Shown: positions 18,477-28,300 of the stretch, piece by piece | Numbering within the stretch: position 1 is the first letter of the stretch | Layout of the letters: each line of letters starts with the position of its first letter | Source of the DNA: Cryomorphaceae bacterium | GTDB taxonomy: Bacteria; Bacteroidota; Bacteroidia; Flavobacteriales_D; Sanyastnellaceae | Direction: 5' to 3' | Length of the DNA stretch: 42,900 bases | Assembly (NCBI GenBank): GCA_016124575.1 | Contig: WGNM01000019.1 | Span: forward strand, 1-42,900 | Notes under the pieces: model-generated | What the model was told of the DNA's origin: nothing | The model's input: only the letters and a program-made list of their open reading frames with translations | The model's database searches: none | Position numbers and translations under genes: made by a program

Positions 18477-19403
18477 ATGAAAATGCAAATCAAATACCTT
18501 GTCATTTTCTGCTTAACCGCAGGATGGTTGAACATGACGGCTCAACAAGACCCAATGTTCTCACAATATATGTTCAACATGCTCACTGTGAACCCAGCGT
18601 ACGCAGGAAGTGCAGACCTCACCACTGCCAACATCATTTACCGACACCAGTGGGTAGAGTTTGACGGTGCGCCGGTAACCCAAACATTGACCATGCATTC
18701 ACCCTTAAAAAGGGAAAGCATCAGCGTTGGAGGCAGTTTGGTGAACGATTCACATGGGAAAATCAAGCAAACCGCCATTTTTGGAGATGTTAGCTACCGC
18801 ATTTTTCTCGATAGAAGTAAAATCGCCTTCGGATTAAAAGCCGGTATAAGCTTGTTTCAGGCAGATTTGCTCAGCGTAAATACAGTATCGCCCGACGATC
18901 CTGCGTTTCAGCAGAACATCAAAAACCGCGTGCTTCCGAACTTTGGGACAGGAATTATGTGGTACAGCGACAAATCATACGTAGGACTTTCGGCGCCGCG
19001 CCTGTTGTCGAATAAACTGTTGTCTGGCAACCTGCCCGACTTCAACAACAACCGCGAACGTCAACATTTCTTTTTAACCGCTGGTACCGTGTTGGAAATC
19101 AACAACTACTTGTATTTCAAACCAACAGCAACATTTCGTGCTGTAAATGGTGCGCCGCCTTCGTTTGACTTCACAGCCAACTTTATGTTCTACGAACGAT
19201 TCTGGGCAGGGGCCATGTACCGATACCAAGAGTCGATGGGCATGTTGCTACAATACGAAATCAATAACCAATTGCGCGTGGGCTATGCTTACGACTATCC
19301 GCTTATGGACATCGGAAATTACTCAATAGGCAGTCATGAGGTCATGCTCGGGGTAGATTTCGGTAAAAAAGCTGGCGCAGATATTTCGCCAAGATTTTTC
19401 TAA
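18477..19403 (+). CDS. PorP/SprF-family T9SS membrane protein
   Basis: This 308-residue protein has a signal peptide (residues 1-22, MKMQIKYLVIFCLTAGWLNMTA) and the PorP/SprF hallmark just after it: QQDPMFSQYMFNMLTVNPAYAGS. The remainder is a beta-barrel pattern of alternating strands with aromatic girdles (RHQWVEFDGAPVTQTL, LFQADLLSVNTVSP, LYFKPTATFRAVNG, NNQLRVGYAYDYPL). Family length is about 300-330 residues, so it appears complete. SprF-like proteins sit in the outer membrane and help a partner SprB-like adhesin reach or stay on the surface. Its start is 12 bases after the giant adhesin stop and its end is 12 bases before the OmpA-family gene, strongly suggesting an operon and a specific adhesin partner. 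Confidence 0.93.
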   Translation: MKMQIKYLVIFCLTAGWLNMTAQQDPMFSQYMFNMLTVNPAYAGSADLTTANIIYRHQWVEFDGAPVTQTLTMHSPLKRESISVGGSLVNDSHGKIKQTAIFGDVSYRIFLDRSKIAFGLKAGISLFQADLLSVNTVSPDDPAFQQNIKNRVLPNFGTGIMWYSDKSYVGLSAPRLLSNKLLSGNLPDFNNNRERQHFFLTAGTVLEINNYLYFKPTATFRAVNGAPPSFDFTANFMFYERFWAGAMYRYQESMGMLLQYEINNQLRVGYAYDYPLMDIGNYSIGSHEVMLGVDFGKKAGADISPRFF

Positions 19404-19415
19404 TACTTTCACACC

Positions 19416-21584
19416 ATGAAGTTGACAAAAACTCTCCCTGTTCTTCTGGCTGTGCTGCTCTCAGCTATTGCGATCGAAGGTTTCTCACAAAAAGGGAAGC
19501 TGCGCTTAGCCAATGATTACTTCAACGCTTTTAAATTTGAAAAGGCTGCAGAAGTATATGAGGACATTTTAAAGAAAAACCCTGAAGACATGATTGCACT
19601 TCGCGGGGCGGGCACTGCTCGTATGCGCACGTCGCATTTCGACCAGGCAGAAAATCATTTTGCGGCGCTGACTAAAATTCCAACATCAACAGACAAAGAC
19701 CTCCTCGACTACGCGTATGTCCTCAAAATTCAGCGCAAATACGACGAAGCTGTAGTGGTGTATGAGAAGTACCTCAGCTATGGTCCTGATCCTTGTTTGG
19801 TTGGATATACTTACAACGACTGGGCTACACGCATCATCCGCGACAGCGCGCGATTTGAAATTCGTGAAACACAGGTAAACAGTGCCAACTCCGACTTTGC
19901 TCCCGCCTTTACTGAAAACGGAATGGTGTTCTCCAGCTCCCGGAAACAAGGAAAAGGAAAAAGGAAAATTTATGCTTGGAACGACCAATCGTACCTCAAC
20001 CTCTACACCTGCGAAATCACTCCAGATTCGAACCTCACGAATGCCAAAGTGATGAAAAATCAAGCCAATAGCAGGTATCACGAAGGAACGATCACGTATG
20101 ACCCTGTGCATAAAATCATGTATTTCACACGCAACAATTTCTTGAAAGGGAAGAAAAATACAGACGATGACGGCACGCTTAAATTAGGGGTTTTTTATGC
20201 CAACTACGCCGATGGGAAAATTGGAAAAGTAAAGCCCTTTCCGTTTAATGAGCCTGAGTTTAGCGTAGGACATCCCGCCATATCTGCTGATGGAAGCAAA
20301 ATGTATTTTGTGAGTGATATGGAAGGTGGGTATGGTGGAACAGACATCTATGTATCGGTGAGAAACCTCGACTTTTGGTCGCCCCCTGTCAACCTCGGCC
20401 CGAAAATCAACACCCCTGGAAATGAGATGTTCCCAAGCACCGATAGCCGAGGAACCTTATACTTCGCTAGTGATTACCACCCTGGTTTAGGCGGACTCGA
20501 TTTGTTTTACACCAGCCTGGAAGATAGTGCCAAGGTTAAGAACTTCGGTTACCCCATCAATTCATCGTACGACGATTTTTCGCTGATAGCATACGCTGAT
20601 GGTCTTAGCGGATATTATACCTCAAACAGACCTGGCGGTATGGGAGACGACGATATTTATGCATTCGTAGTACACCCCGTTTCAACCATTGTTTGCAGCG
20701 GAAAAGTGTTCGATTTGGCGTCTGGAGATCATATACCAAACGCCACCATCATCGCTAGAGACCCCGCAACAAACAAGATTCAAGAAGTTTCCGTTGTAAC
20801 CGATGAAGAAGGAAATTTTCGTGTTGAACTTCCTTTTGCTTCAACCTACGAACTTGTTGGAACCAAAGACGGATACTTCGATAAAACGGTACAAATCAAC
20901 AACGACGGACGAACCGGATTTGTTGACGACGTTGAATTGTACCTCACAGCTATGGACTACGCCTCAGAAGGAACGGTTTACTTTGCCTTCGATGGTAGTC
21001 CGGTTGCTGGTGCTCAGATTACATTAAAAAGTCTTGATGGCACGGTGCTCGGCGAGAGAATTACCGATGATGACGGCGGTTATTTCTTCGGACTTGACCC
21101 AGAAAGTCAATACATCATTGAAGCCGCATTAGATAACTACCCTACACAAACCGTAGTTATTGACACGCGTGGATTGGATGCCTCTGTAATTCACTCCGAC
21201 ATTCGGATGTTTAACTATGAAAAAGGAGCCATTGTGCAGTTAGATAACATCTACTACAACTACGATCAGGCAACCATACGAACAGATGCTCAGCGCGATT
21301 TAGATCGCTTGGCTGGTATTCTTCGCTCAAACCCAACCATGCGCGTTGAGTTGCGATCGCATACCGACTCTCGCGGAACAGATGCTTACAACCTCCGCCT
21401 TTCTGAACGCAGAGCCAAAGCTGCTGTTGACTACCTCATCAAGAAAGGCATAGCGCCGAAACGTTTGGTGTGGAAAGGATATGGTGAAACTGAGTTGCTG
21501 AACAAATGTGTTAATGACGCTGATTGCTCTGAAACAGAACATCAAAAAAATCGACGTACAGAGTTCAAAATTCTCGATATTTAA
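19416..21584 (+). CDS. PorE-like TPR / PD40 propeller / carboxypeptidase-like / OmpA protein
   Basis: This 722-residue protein has a signal peptide, then TPR-like helices (about residues 25-130, AAEVYEDILKKNPEDMIALR), a PD40/WD40-like propeller (about 150-410, DSRGTLYFASDYHPGLGGLD and repeats of GGTDIYVS), two carboxypeptidase-regulatory-like beta domains (about 425-600), and an OmpA-family C-terminal domain (about 605-722; DQATIRTDAQRDLDRLAGIL, then GYGETELLN and NRRTEFKI). This order matches PorE-type proteins, which bind peptidoglycan by their OmpA domain and belong to the T9SS envelope complex in Porphyromonas; related proteins occur downstream of sprF-like genes. Its role here is probably to anchor the adhesin-SprF complex. 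No lipobox cysteine was noticed at the signal-peptide end. The gene is complete by size and domains. Confidence 0.92.
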   Translation: MKLTKTLPVLLAVLLSAIAIEGFSQKGKLRLANDYFNAFKFEKAAEVYEDILKKNPEDMIALRGAGTARMRTSHFDQAENHFAALTKIPTSTDKDLLDYAYVLKIQRKYDEAVVVYEKYLSYGPDPCLVGYTYNDWATRIIRDSARFEIRETQVNSANSDFAPAFTENGMVFSSSRKQGKGKRKIYAWNDQSYLNLYTCEITPDSNLTNAKVMKNQANSRYHEGTITYDPVHKIMYFTRNNFLKGKKNTDDDGTLKLGVFYANYADGKIGKVKPFPFNEPEFSVGHPAISADGSKMYFVSDMEGGYGGTDIYVSVRNLDFWSPPVNLGPKINTPGNEMFPSTDSRGTLYFASDYHPGLGGLDLFYTSLEDSAKVKNFGYPINSSYDDFSLIAYADGLSGYYTSNRPGGMGDDDIYAFVVHPVSTIVCSGKVFDLASGDHIPNATIIARDPATNKIQEVSVVTDEEGNFRVELPFASTYELVGTKDGYFDKTVQINNDGRTGFVDDVELYLTAMDYASEGTVYFAFDGSPVAGAQITLKSLDGTVLGERITDDDGGYFFGLDPESQYIIEAALDNYPTQTVVIDTRGLDASVIHSDIRMFNYEKGAIVQLDNIYYNYDQATIRTDAQRDLDRLAGILRSNPTMRVELRSHTDSRGTDAYNLRLSERRAKAAVDYLIKKGIAPKRLVWKGYGETELLNKCVNDADCSETEHQKNRRTEFKILDI

Positions 21585-21626
21585 CGTGCTGAATGCATCA
21601 TCAATGGTGCTTTTGGTGCCTTAACC

Positions 21627-23528
21627 ATGAAAGTACTTTCTGCTATATTGTTATTTGTCTGCTGCTCCCTAACAACCCTTGGCAACGATAGCCTCCGGGT
21701 TGTTTTGCAGGCAATGCCTAGTGATACCAATAAGGTTTGGACATATCGTGAATTGGCTTTCTCTTTTTTAGAAACCAATCCCGATTCAGCTTTGGTATAC
21801 GCGCTCAAAGGCATTGAACTGAGCCAAAAACTTTCGTTTCAGAATGGTTTAGTAAAGTCGCACTTGGTTGCCGGTTATGCGCATGAATACAAAAACAATC
21901 TCAATGAGGCTTTGAAACATCATTTTCAGGCGCTTGAGCTTTCAAAAGATGCGGGTGATGAGCAAATGACGTGCTCGATTTATAACATTCTCGGCTTTGC
22001 TTATTACTTTCAAGGTGATCTAGCAAATGCATTGACTTATTCGAGCAAGGCCGAGTTGCTTTGTGGAAAAATTGGGGATCAAGAAGCATACGGACAAGCC
22101 TTGAATAACATCGGAGTGATTTTCAAAGCCGATGGTAAATACAAAGAAGCCGGTGAAACATACCGAAAATCAATACGTGTAAAAGAATCGCAAAAAGACT
22201 CTTCTGGGCTTGCCAACTCGTGGTATAACCTCGCCCTAACAGAATCTTATCAGGGCAATGAAGCCGAAAGTATTGATGCTTTCAACAAAGCACGCGATTT
22301 GTACTACCAACTTGGTGATTCAGCAAATGTGATAAGCGTGCTTTTGGGTTACGGACAAACATTCTGTCATTTCGATAGGTATTCAGAAGCATTGGACGTG
22401 CTTTCAGAGGCGATGTCTTATGAAAAATACTTGTCGAAATCAATGCGCTATCTAATTGTATCATATTACGCCCAAGCATTGCGTTTTACCGGCCAGCCCG
22501 ATGACGCGATTCGCCTCTTAAACAGCATATATCCTGATATAAAAGATAGCGATCGATATGAACTTTTAAGAATGGTTGAACTTGAAATGGCCTCGAGTTT
22601 GGTAAAACTGAAACGCTTCGAAGAAGCCATACCCCACTACGATCGCATGCTTGCTGTTACCGACACTTTAAACAACGCAGAAAAAAGAGACGTACTGCAG
22701 GAGCTGCAAACCCAATATCAAACCAAAGAAAAAGAAGCAACTATCGCCTTGCAACAGCAAGATATTGAGTTTCAAAAACGTCAAAAACTCTTTTTATCAA
22801 TCGCAGTTATTCTTGCTGCCTCATTGCTCGTTTTTGCTCTTTTCTTTATCCGAAATAAAATCAGAACGAATAGGGTATTGGATTCGCAGAAAAAAGTCAT
22901 TGAGGGTGCCCTGCAAGACAAAGAACTGTTGCTGCGAGAAATTCACCATCGCGTAAAAAACAATCTGCAAGTTGTTTCTAGTCTGCTTAATTTACAAAGC
23001 AGAAGCATTGAAGATGCCGACGCACAAGACGCAATGCTCGAGTCGAGAAACAGGGTGCAGGCAATGGCCTTAATTCATGAAAGTTTATACAGCCACGATG
23101 ATTTGCGCGACATTCAAGCGTCAACGTACATTGAACGGCTGTGCTCAAACATCTTTAATTCGTATAAAATAGATCCAGATAAAATTGCGCTTTCTACCAA
23201 AATTGATCCGCTTAAATTGGATATTGATGAAACAGTTCCTCTCGGGTTGATCATCAATGAGCTGATTACCAACGCGGTAAAGTATGCTTTTATGGAGAAT
23301 GGTGGGGCTATTCACATTGCTTTGAGTGCTCAAAACAACCTTGTTGTGTTATCTGTGGCCGACAATGGCGTGGGCTATGCAGAGGGTGCTAAGCCGGGTT
23401 TTGGCACACGACTGATTAATTCATTTGCGAAGAAATTAAAGGCGGAGGTGTCGGTGTTCAACAACAATGGAACCACGGTAACGATTATGTTTCCTTCAAA
23501 AGAAAAAAGCGCCTACCCTCAGGTATGA
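21627..23528 (+). CDS. TPR-containing sensor histidine kinase, HisKA_2 type
   Basis: This 633-residue kinase starts with a signal peptide (MKVLSAILLFVCCSLTTLG) and about 350 residues of tetratricopeptide repeats (NALTYSSKAELLCGKIGDQE, ALNNIGVIFKADGKYKEAGE), which would lie outside the cytoplasm. A single membrane helix is at about residues 388-408 (FLSIAVILAASLLVFALFFI). The HisKA_2 segment LLREIHHRVKNNLQVVSSLL places the conserved histidine at about residue 440, and the ATP-binding domain shows the N-box ELITNAVKYAF, DNGVGY and GFGTRLI. HisKA_2 kinases with TPR sensors are common in Bacteroidota, often without an adjacent regulator; none is adjacent here. It is 42 bases after the OmpA-family gene on the same strand, so it is probably the fourth member of the adhesin operon. 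A convergent gene follows. Confidence 0.93.
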   Translation: MKVLSAILLFVCCSLTTLGNDSLRVVLQAMPSDTNKVWTYRELAFSFLETNPDSALVYALKGIELSQKLSFQNGLVKSHLVAGYAHEYKNNLNEALKHHFQALELSKDAGDEQMTCSIYNILGFAYYFQGDLANALTYSSKAELLCGKIGDQEAYGQALNNIGVIFKADGKYKEAGETYRKSIRVKESQKDSSGLANSWYNLALTESYQGNEAESIDAFNKARDLYYQLGDSANVISVLLGYGQTFCHFDRYSEALDVLSEAMSYEKYLSKSMRYLIVSYYAQALRFTGQPDDAIRLLNSIYPDIKDSDRYELLRMVELEMASSLVKLKRFEEAIPHYDRMLAVTDTLNNAEKRDVLQELQTQYQTKEKEATIALQQQDIEFQKRQKLFLSIAVILAASLLVFALFFIRNKIRTNRVLDSQKKVIEGALQDKELLLREIHHRVKNNLQVVSSLLNLQSRSIEDADAQDAMLESRNRVQAMALIHESLYSHDDLRDIQASTYIERLCSNIFNSYKIDPDKIALSTKIDPLKLDIDETVPLGLIINELITNAVKYAFMENGGAIHIALSAQNNLVVLSVADNGVGYAEGAKPGFGTRLINSFAKKLKAEVSVFNNNGTTVTIMFPSKEKSAYPQV

Positions 23529-23536
23529 CGCTCTTT
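23508..23536. terminator. Possible bidirectional terminator at a convergent gene end
   Basis: AAAAAAGCG-CCT at 23503-23514 can pair with AGG (23521-23523) and CGCT (23529-23532), with A-rich sequence before and T-rich sequence after. The stem is weak and interrupted. It overlaps the last codons of the TPR kinase and lies in the 33-base gap before the convergent DUF4412 gene end. Confidence 0.25.
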
Positions 23537-23561
23537 CGTTTAGTTGGATAGCAAGCTATTA

Positions 23562-24488
23562 TTATCCACCAAAACCCATTTTTGAATAGCCTTTTGTAGA
23601 TATGGTTTCTGAAATGTTTTTCTTCACCTCAGTAACTGTTAGTTTCATTTCTTCTTTCGGATTCTTCTTGTTGGTGTTGGTCATCTCCATCATCATGCCT
23701 CCTGGGGCATCTTTTGGCATGCTTGCGTTCGACTTTTTTGAGGCGGCTGCCATGCCTGCGAAGGCTTTCGTGATTCCAAAATCCTCGTCTTTTGTCACCC
23801 AAAACACTGAGGTGCTCTCTTTGTCTTCACCAATATACTCTTCGCAGCTATAACCCAATATGGTTTTGGTTCGGCCTGTTTTGGTAAATGTAAAGTCATC
23901 GGTTTTTGAGTGCTTTTCTTCCTCTTCTTCGCTCAACAAATCACCGTTCAGGGGAATGGTCATCAACATTTTCGATTCTCCAACATCCATAAGCATCACC
24001 ATTACTTTATTGCCCATGTCCATAACCATCAAACTGTTCATGCCCTCTTGCATGGTGCGGATACCAATTTCTGGATTGCTTTCAGAAAAGTACATCTGCA
24101 TTTGTTGAACCGGTGACTTCTCGCCTTTCTTATCGGTCATTTCCATGTTCATGCTCACGCGGTGATCAAATTTGTAGGCATCTTTGATCTGAGCATTGCT
24201 TTGGCCTCCAAAAAGACCTCCCGATATCATGTTTTCTGCTGCTGCCTGACTCTGCTCTTCCTCGGTTTGAGGTGTTTCTTCCTTTTTCTTCTTGTCTTCT
24301 TTTGGCTTGCGCTTGAACACGCCTTCAATAGCGTCTAAACTTTTGTCGATGCCTTGGTCAATCTTGTTGTCAACACGATTGTTTGTCTTGTCTTTCGCAC
24401 GATCTGTTGTCCGATCTACAATCTGAGCGCTAGAAACCTGTGTCGCCAACAGGATTGTAACTAGCCAAAAAATGCCTTTGATGTTCAT
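23562..24488 (-). CDS. DUF4412-domain secreted protein
   Basis: This 308-residue protein has a signal peptide (MNIKGIFWLVTILLATQVSSA), then a charged low-complexity segment (residues about 23-85: DRAKDKTNNRVDNKIDQGID and a KEDKKKKEET run), then a DUF4412-type domain from about residue 104 (YKFDHRVSMNMEMTDKKGEK, MVMDMGNKVMVMLMDVGESK, GYSCEEYIGEDKESTSVFWV). DUF4412 proteins in Bacteroidota are envelope proteins with unknown detailed role; the 'CEEY' segment is characteristic. Unusually rich in Met in the domain. It is convergent with the adhesin operon and has its own apparent transcription unit. Confidence 0.85.
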   Translation of the reverse strand: MNIKGIFWLVTILLATQVSSAQIVDRTTDRAKDKTNNRVDNKIDQGIDKSLDAIEGVFKRKPKEDKKKKEETPQTEEEQSQAAAENMISGGLFGGQSNAQIKDAYKFDHRVSMNMEMTDKKGEKSPVQQMQMYFSESNPEIGIRTMQEGMNSLMVMDMGNKVMVMLMDVGESKMLMTIPLNGDLLSEEEEEKHSKTDDFTFTKTGRTKTILGYSCEEYIGEDKESTSVFWVTKDEDFGITKAFAGMAAASKKSNASMPKDAPGGMMMEMTNTNKKNPKEEMKLTVTEVKKNISETISTKGYSKMGFGG

Positions 24489-24583
24489 AGTTGGTTATTT
24501 GATGCGACAAAATAACGTCGAAAAGCTTTGATTTCGATGCTGAACCGAGCAATTGGTTTCAATTAAGTAGCGGTTGGCAATTT

Positions 24584-25315
24584 TCAGGAGCCAAATAGCT
24601 GCATCAAACTGTCTTTGCGACTGCGCGAAACGGGAATCTGGGTGCCGTCGTCCATCACTACATAACCTCCACTGCCTTTCACGTATTTGGCGATGTTGTT
24701 GAGGTTGATTACGTGCGAATGGTGAACCCTGAAAAAACCTTGTCCCTCAAGCATTTCTTCTATATCTTTTAGGGTACGCGAAACCAACATGCGCCGTTTA
24801 TCCGCGAAATAAACGCGGGTGTAGTTCGATTCCGACTCGCAGTGTAAAATAGAATCTGCTTTCACAAATTCCAATCCTTCAGACGATGGCAAGGCGATCT
24901 TTGAAAACCCTTTTCCATCCAATCGGCTAAACAAGATGTCGAGCTGTGCCTTCGACACCCCATGTTGACTCTTGACCTTCAAAACAGCTTTTTGAATGTC
25001 GTCACCGCTCACTGGTTTAAGCAAATAATCGATGGCTGAAAACTGAAAAGCTTTCAATGCAAACTCGTCATACGCGGTGGTGAAGATGAGTGAAAAATCA
25101 ATTTTTGGTAATGACTGCAATAGCTCAAAACCATTCATCCTCGGCATCTCGATGTCGAGAAAAACCAGGTCTGGCTTCTGACTCTCGATAGCTTTTAACC
25201 CTTCTTCTGGTTGATCAAAAACGCCTATTATCTCTACCTCAGGAACGTGGCGCTCGATCTCGTATTTAAGTGTTGCCGCACAATGGCGTTCGTCGTCAAT
25301 TATGATTGCTTTCAT
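24584..25315 (-). CDS. LytTR-family response regulator
   Basis: This 243-residue regulator has a receiver domain (residues 1-120) with the acidic pair D7/D8, the phosphorylated aspartate D54 (LVFLDIEMP), and the lysine in DYLLKPV. Residues about 140-240 form a LytTR DNA-binding domain (ILHCESESNYTRVYFADKRR, RVHHSHVINLNNIAKYVKGS, GTQIPVSRSRKDSL). It begins eight bases after the stop of the propeller-type kinase and lies on the same strand, so the two form a two-gene operon and very probably a cognate pair. Confidence 0.96.
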   Translation of the reverse strand: MKAIIIDDERHCAATLKYEIERHVPEVEIIGVFDQPEEGLKAIESQKPDLVFLDIEMPRMNGFELLQSLPKIDFSLIFTTAYDEFALKAFQFSAIDYLLKPVSGDDIQKAVLKVKSQHGVSKAQLDILFSRLDGKGFSKIALPSSEGLEFVKADSILHCESESNYTRVYFADKRRMLVSRTLKDIEEMLEGQGFFRVHHSHVINLNNIAKYVKGSGGYVVMDDGTQIPVSRSRKDSLMQLFGS

Positions 25316-25323
25316 ACATTTGG

Positions 25324-28300
25324 TTAGTCAAGCGGTATGCGAATGGTCACTTTCGTGCCGCATGGTGATCCATGAGCATCTGTTAAATCGGTAATTTCTA
25401 CTTTACCTTCTTTGTTCAATTTACTCTCTAAAATATCAAGTCGGCGTCGGGTGATATCCATGCCGTAGCTTTTATCTCTGGTGGCCGATTTTGATTTCAT
25501 TTCTGCTGCGGTTGCCCGCCCTACTCCGTCGTCTTCAATAACGCAAATCAGGTCGTTGCCCGACAATGCAATGTCTACTCGCAACAATCCTTCTCCTTGC
25601 TTGTGATGCAGTCCGTGCCAAATGGCATTCTCTACAAATGGCTGAATCAACATCGGCGGTATATCGATGAAGTCGGCTTGGATATCTGGTGATAATCGAA
25701 GCTCAAACCTGAACTTATCGTTAAATCGCAATGCCTCTAGTGCCACATAGAGTTGTAAACTTTCTAGTTCTGTAGACAGTGTGATGGTGTCGCTTTTCGA
25801 ATTCGAGAGTATGAGGCGAATGAGTCGTCCAAACTTTGTGAGGTACTCGCTGGCCTGATCGGTTTCGTTGTTGATGATGAAGAACTTGATGCTGTTCAAG
25901 CAGTTGAACAAGAAGTGGGGGTTCATTTGAGCGCGCAATGCCGACATCTCTACTTCCGCCAAGCGCTGGTTGTATTCGGTTTGCAGTTGCGCCGTGCGGC
26001 GGATGTTGATCACGCGCAATCGAACGATGTAAATTCCAATGGCAACGATGGCGATGGCGATGAGGATGTAAAACCAGTTTTGACGGTACCAGGGTACGTC
26101 GACAATGATAGACAACAACAGCGGACTTTCCATCCACTCTCCGCTTCGCGATTGTGCCTGTATCTCGAGAATGTAATCGTTCTTTCCCAACTCACTAAAC
26201 ACCAAACGTGGCTCTTGCATGTAGTTCCAGGTTGCTTCTCCTACAGCTCGCCATGCATAGCGGTAATCGGTTGGTTTTGTAAATCCCAATGCCGCAAACT
26301 CTATCTCTACGGCTTCTCTATATCGGGCTTCAATCTGCTGCCCTACCAAAAAATCAACTACCTCTCCCTGGCGATATACATTTCTGACGTACATGAACGC
26401 TGGCGCGCGATGCTCATTCAATGAGTCTGGATGAAACCACGCCAGTCCATCGGTCAATCCGAGCATGATGGTGCCGTCACTCAATCGTGTGATTTCGTTG
26501 CCTACGATGTCGTTGTACATCAAGCCATCGCGCTCTGTGTATACGTTGACGGTGTTCTTTTCTGCAGGATCTATCTGCACAAGGCCGTTTCCTGTCAACC
26601 CCCAGTAATGGTTGTTGCCGTCAACCTCCATTTCGCCGATGTACAGACTTATCATGCCTTGTTCACGTCCGTAATTGGTGACGCTCCAATCGTTTAAATC
26701 AACCACCACCACACCTTGGTCTCTGGTTCCCAATGCCAAACTGGTTCCATTGCTGGTGAGCGATACCATTTCAATCCACCCCATGTCGCGTATGGCGGTA
26801 CTCAAACTGTCTAGTCGCTCTACCTCAACCATGTCGGTAATGCGATACACGCCTTGGGTAGTGGCCGCCCAAATGTGGCGCGAATCTTCCACCGCAATCT
26901 CAAAAACAAGGTTGTCTTGCTTCGACTCTGGGTCACCAATCAACCACACTTGTTCAACATCTCCGGTTTTTGGGTCGTAGGTGCCAACAAGGTTGTCGTC
27001 GGTGCCAAAAAGCACTTTGTTAGCGGGACCCGGACAGATAGTATTCACAAATCCACGCGGGTCTTCATAGCCAAACCGTTCGTTAAGATCCAATCGCTTG
27101 ATGGTCTTCTGATCGGGTGTGATCTCAAAGAGGTGGTTGGCCGACATGCTCCAAAATCGGTTGTCGACGACTTGCACTTCAACTCCCGACAGTCCTTTGT
27201 CGTGTCCAACAACCTGCCCCGATTGCGCAATGCGGTGCTGGTTTTTCTTGGTAGCGAGGTCCAGCATCCAATATCCGTCGCTAGATGAGGCTGAAACCAA
27301 TAAGTCGTTGCCGATGTTCATGGCTTGGTTGAACTGAAAGGTGCGGCCACGTTGCTCGTCTTGTTGGAAGATGGGCGCATAGTGTATCTGCAATACTTGC
27401 GGATTATTAACGGATAGACCGGAAGCCATGGCCGCCCAAATTATGCCGCGCGAGTCAACCAATACGTCGCGAGCGCTGATGTAAAATATCGAATATGGGT
27501 CGGTGGCGCTGTGCTCATAAAAGCTGAACTTTTTGGTGGTTGTATTGAACTCTCCCAACCCTTTGTCAGCAGATATAACCCAATAACTGTCGGCTGTTTT
27601 AGGCCTCAAGCGGCGTACAACGTTCTTGTTGCCTGAGTTGGCCTGTGGGTCAAATAGGTGGTTTTCGACAAAGGTGGATGTCGCTGGATCAAACACAACA
27701 ATGCCGGCTCCCCAACTGGAAAGGAATATTTTGTCGCCGTGAAAGCACAGGTGCTCGTGGGTTACGTCGACAATGAAGTCTAACCCGGGGTGTTTGTATG
27801 ATTTGGTTTCGCCGCTGCTGAGGTCTGCTCGGTACAACTTATCGCTGCAGGTCCACAAGGCTCCGTCGAGACCTACTGCCAAACCCCAAGCCGACATGAT
27901 GTCTTCGCTCAGCAGGGTTTGCTGTCCTGTGCGTATGTTGAGTCGATAAAGCCCCCCAGAAACGAGCACCCCTTTGCCATAGGCGACGAAAAAGGTGCTG
28001 TCGGTTTCTTGCAATAAACTGATGGCCGCCAACAGGGGCTTGTCGTCGCGGTATGCTATGGGAAATGTCTCAAAACGCTCGGTAGCGGCGCGGTACCTGA
28101 AAACGCCTCCTTTTCTCGTAGCACCTAGTAAATCTCCTTTTGGAAGCGGAATCAACTGTGTTACGTAGTTGTCTGGAATTGATCCAGCTTTGCTGCTTTT
28201 CAAAAACATCTTGAAGTTGGTGCCGTCAAATCGGTTCAGCCCTTCTTCAGTGCCAATCCAGATAAACCCAAGCGAATCTTCTGCCAAGCAGGATGTCCGT

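Noticed and set aside
25915-26424. Plus-strand reading frame of 169 codons
   Set aside because: It is fully antisense to the propeller-type kinase, which has clear domains and a signal peptide.
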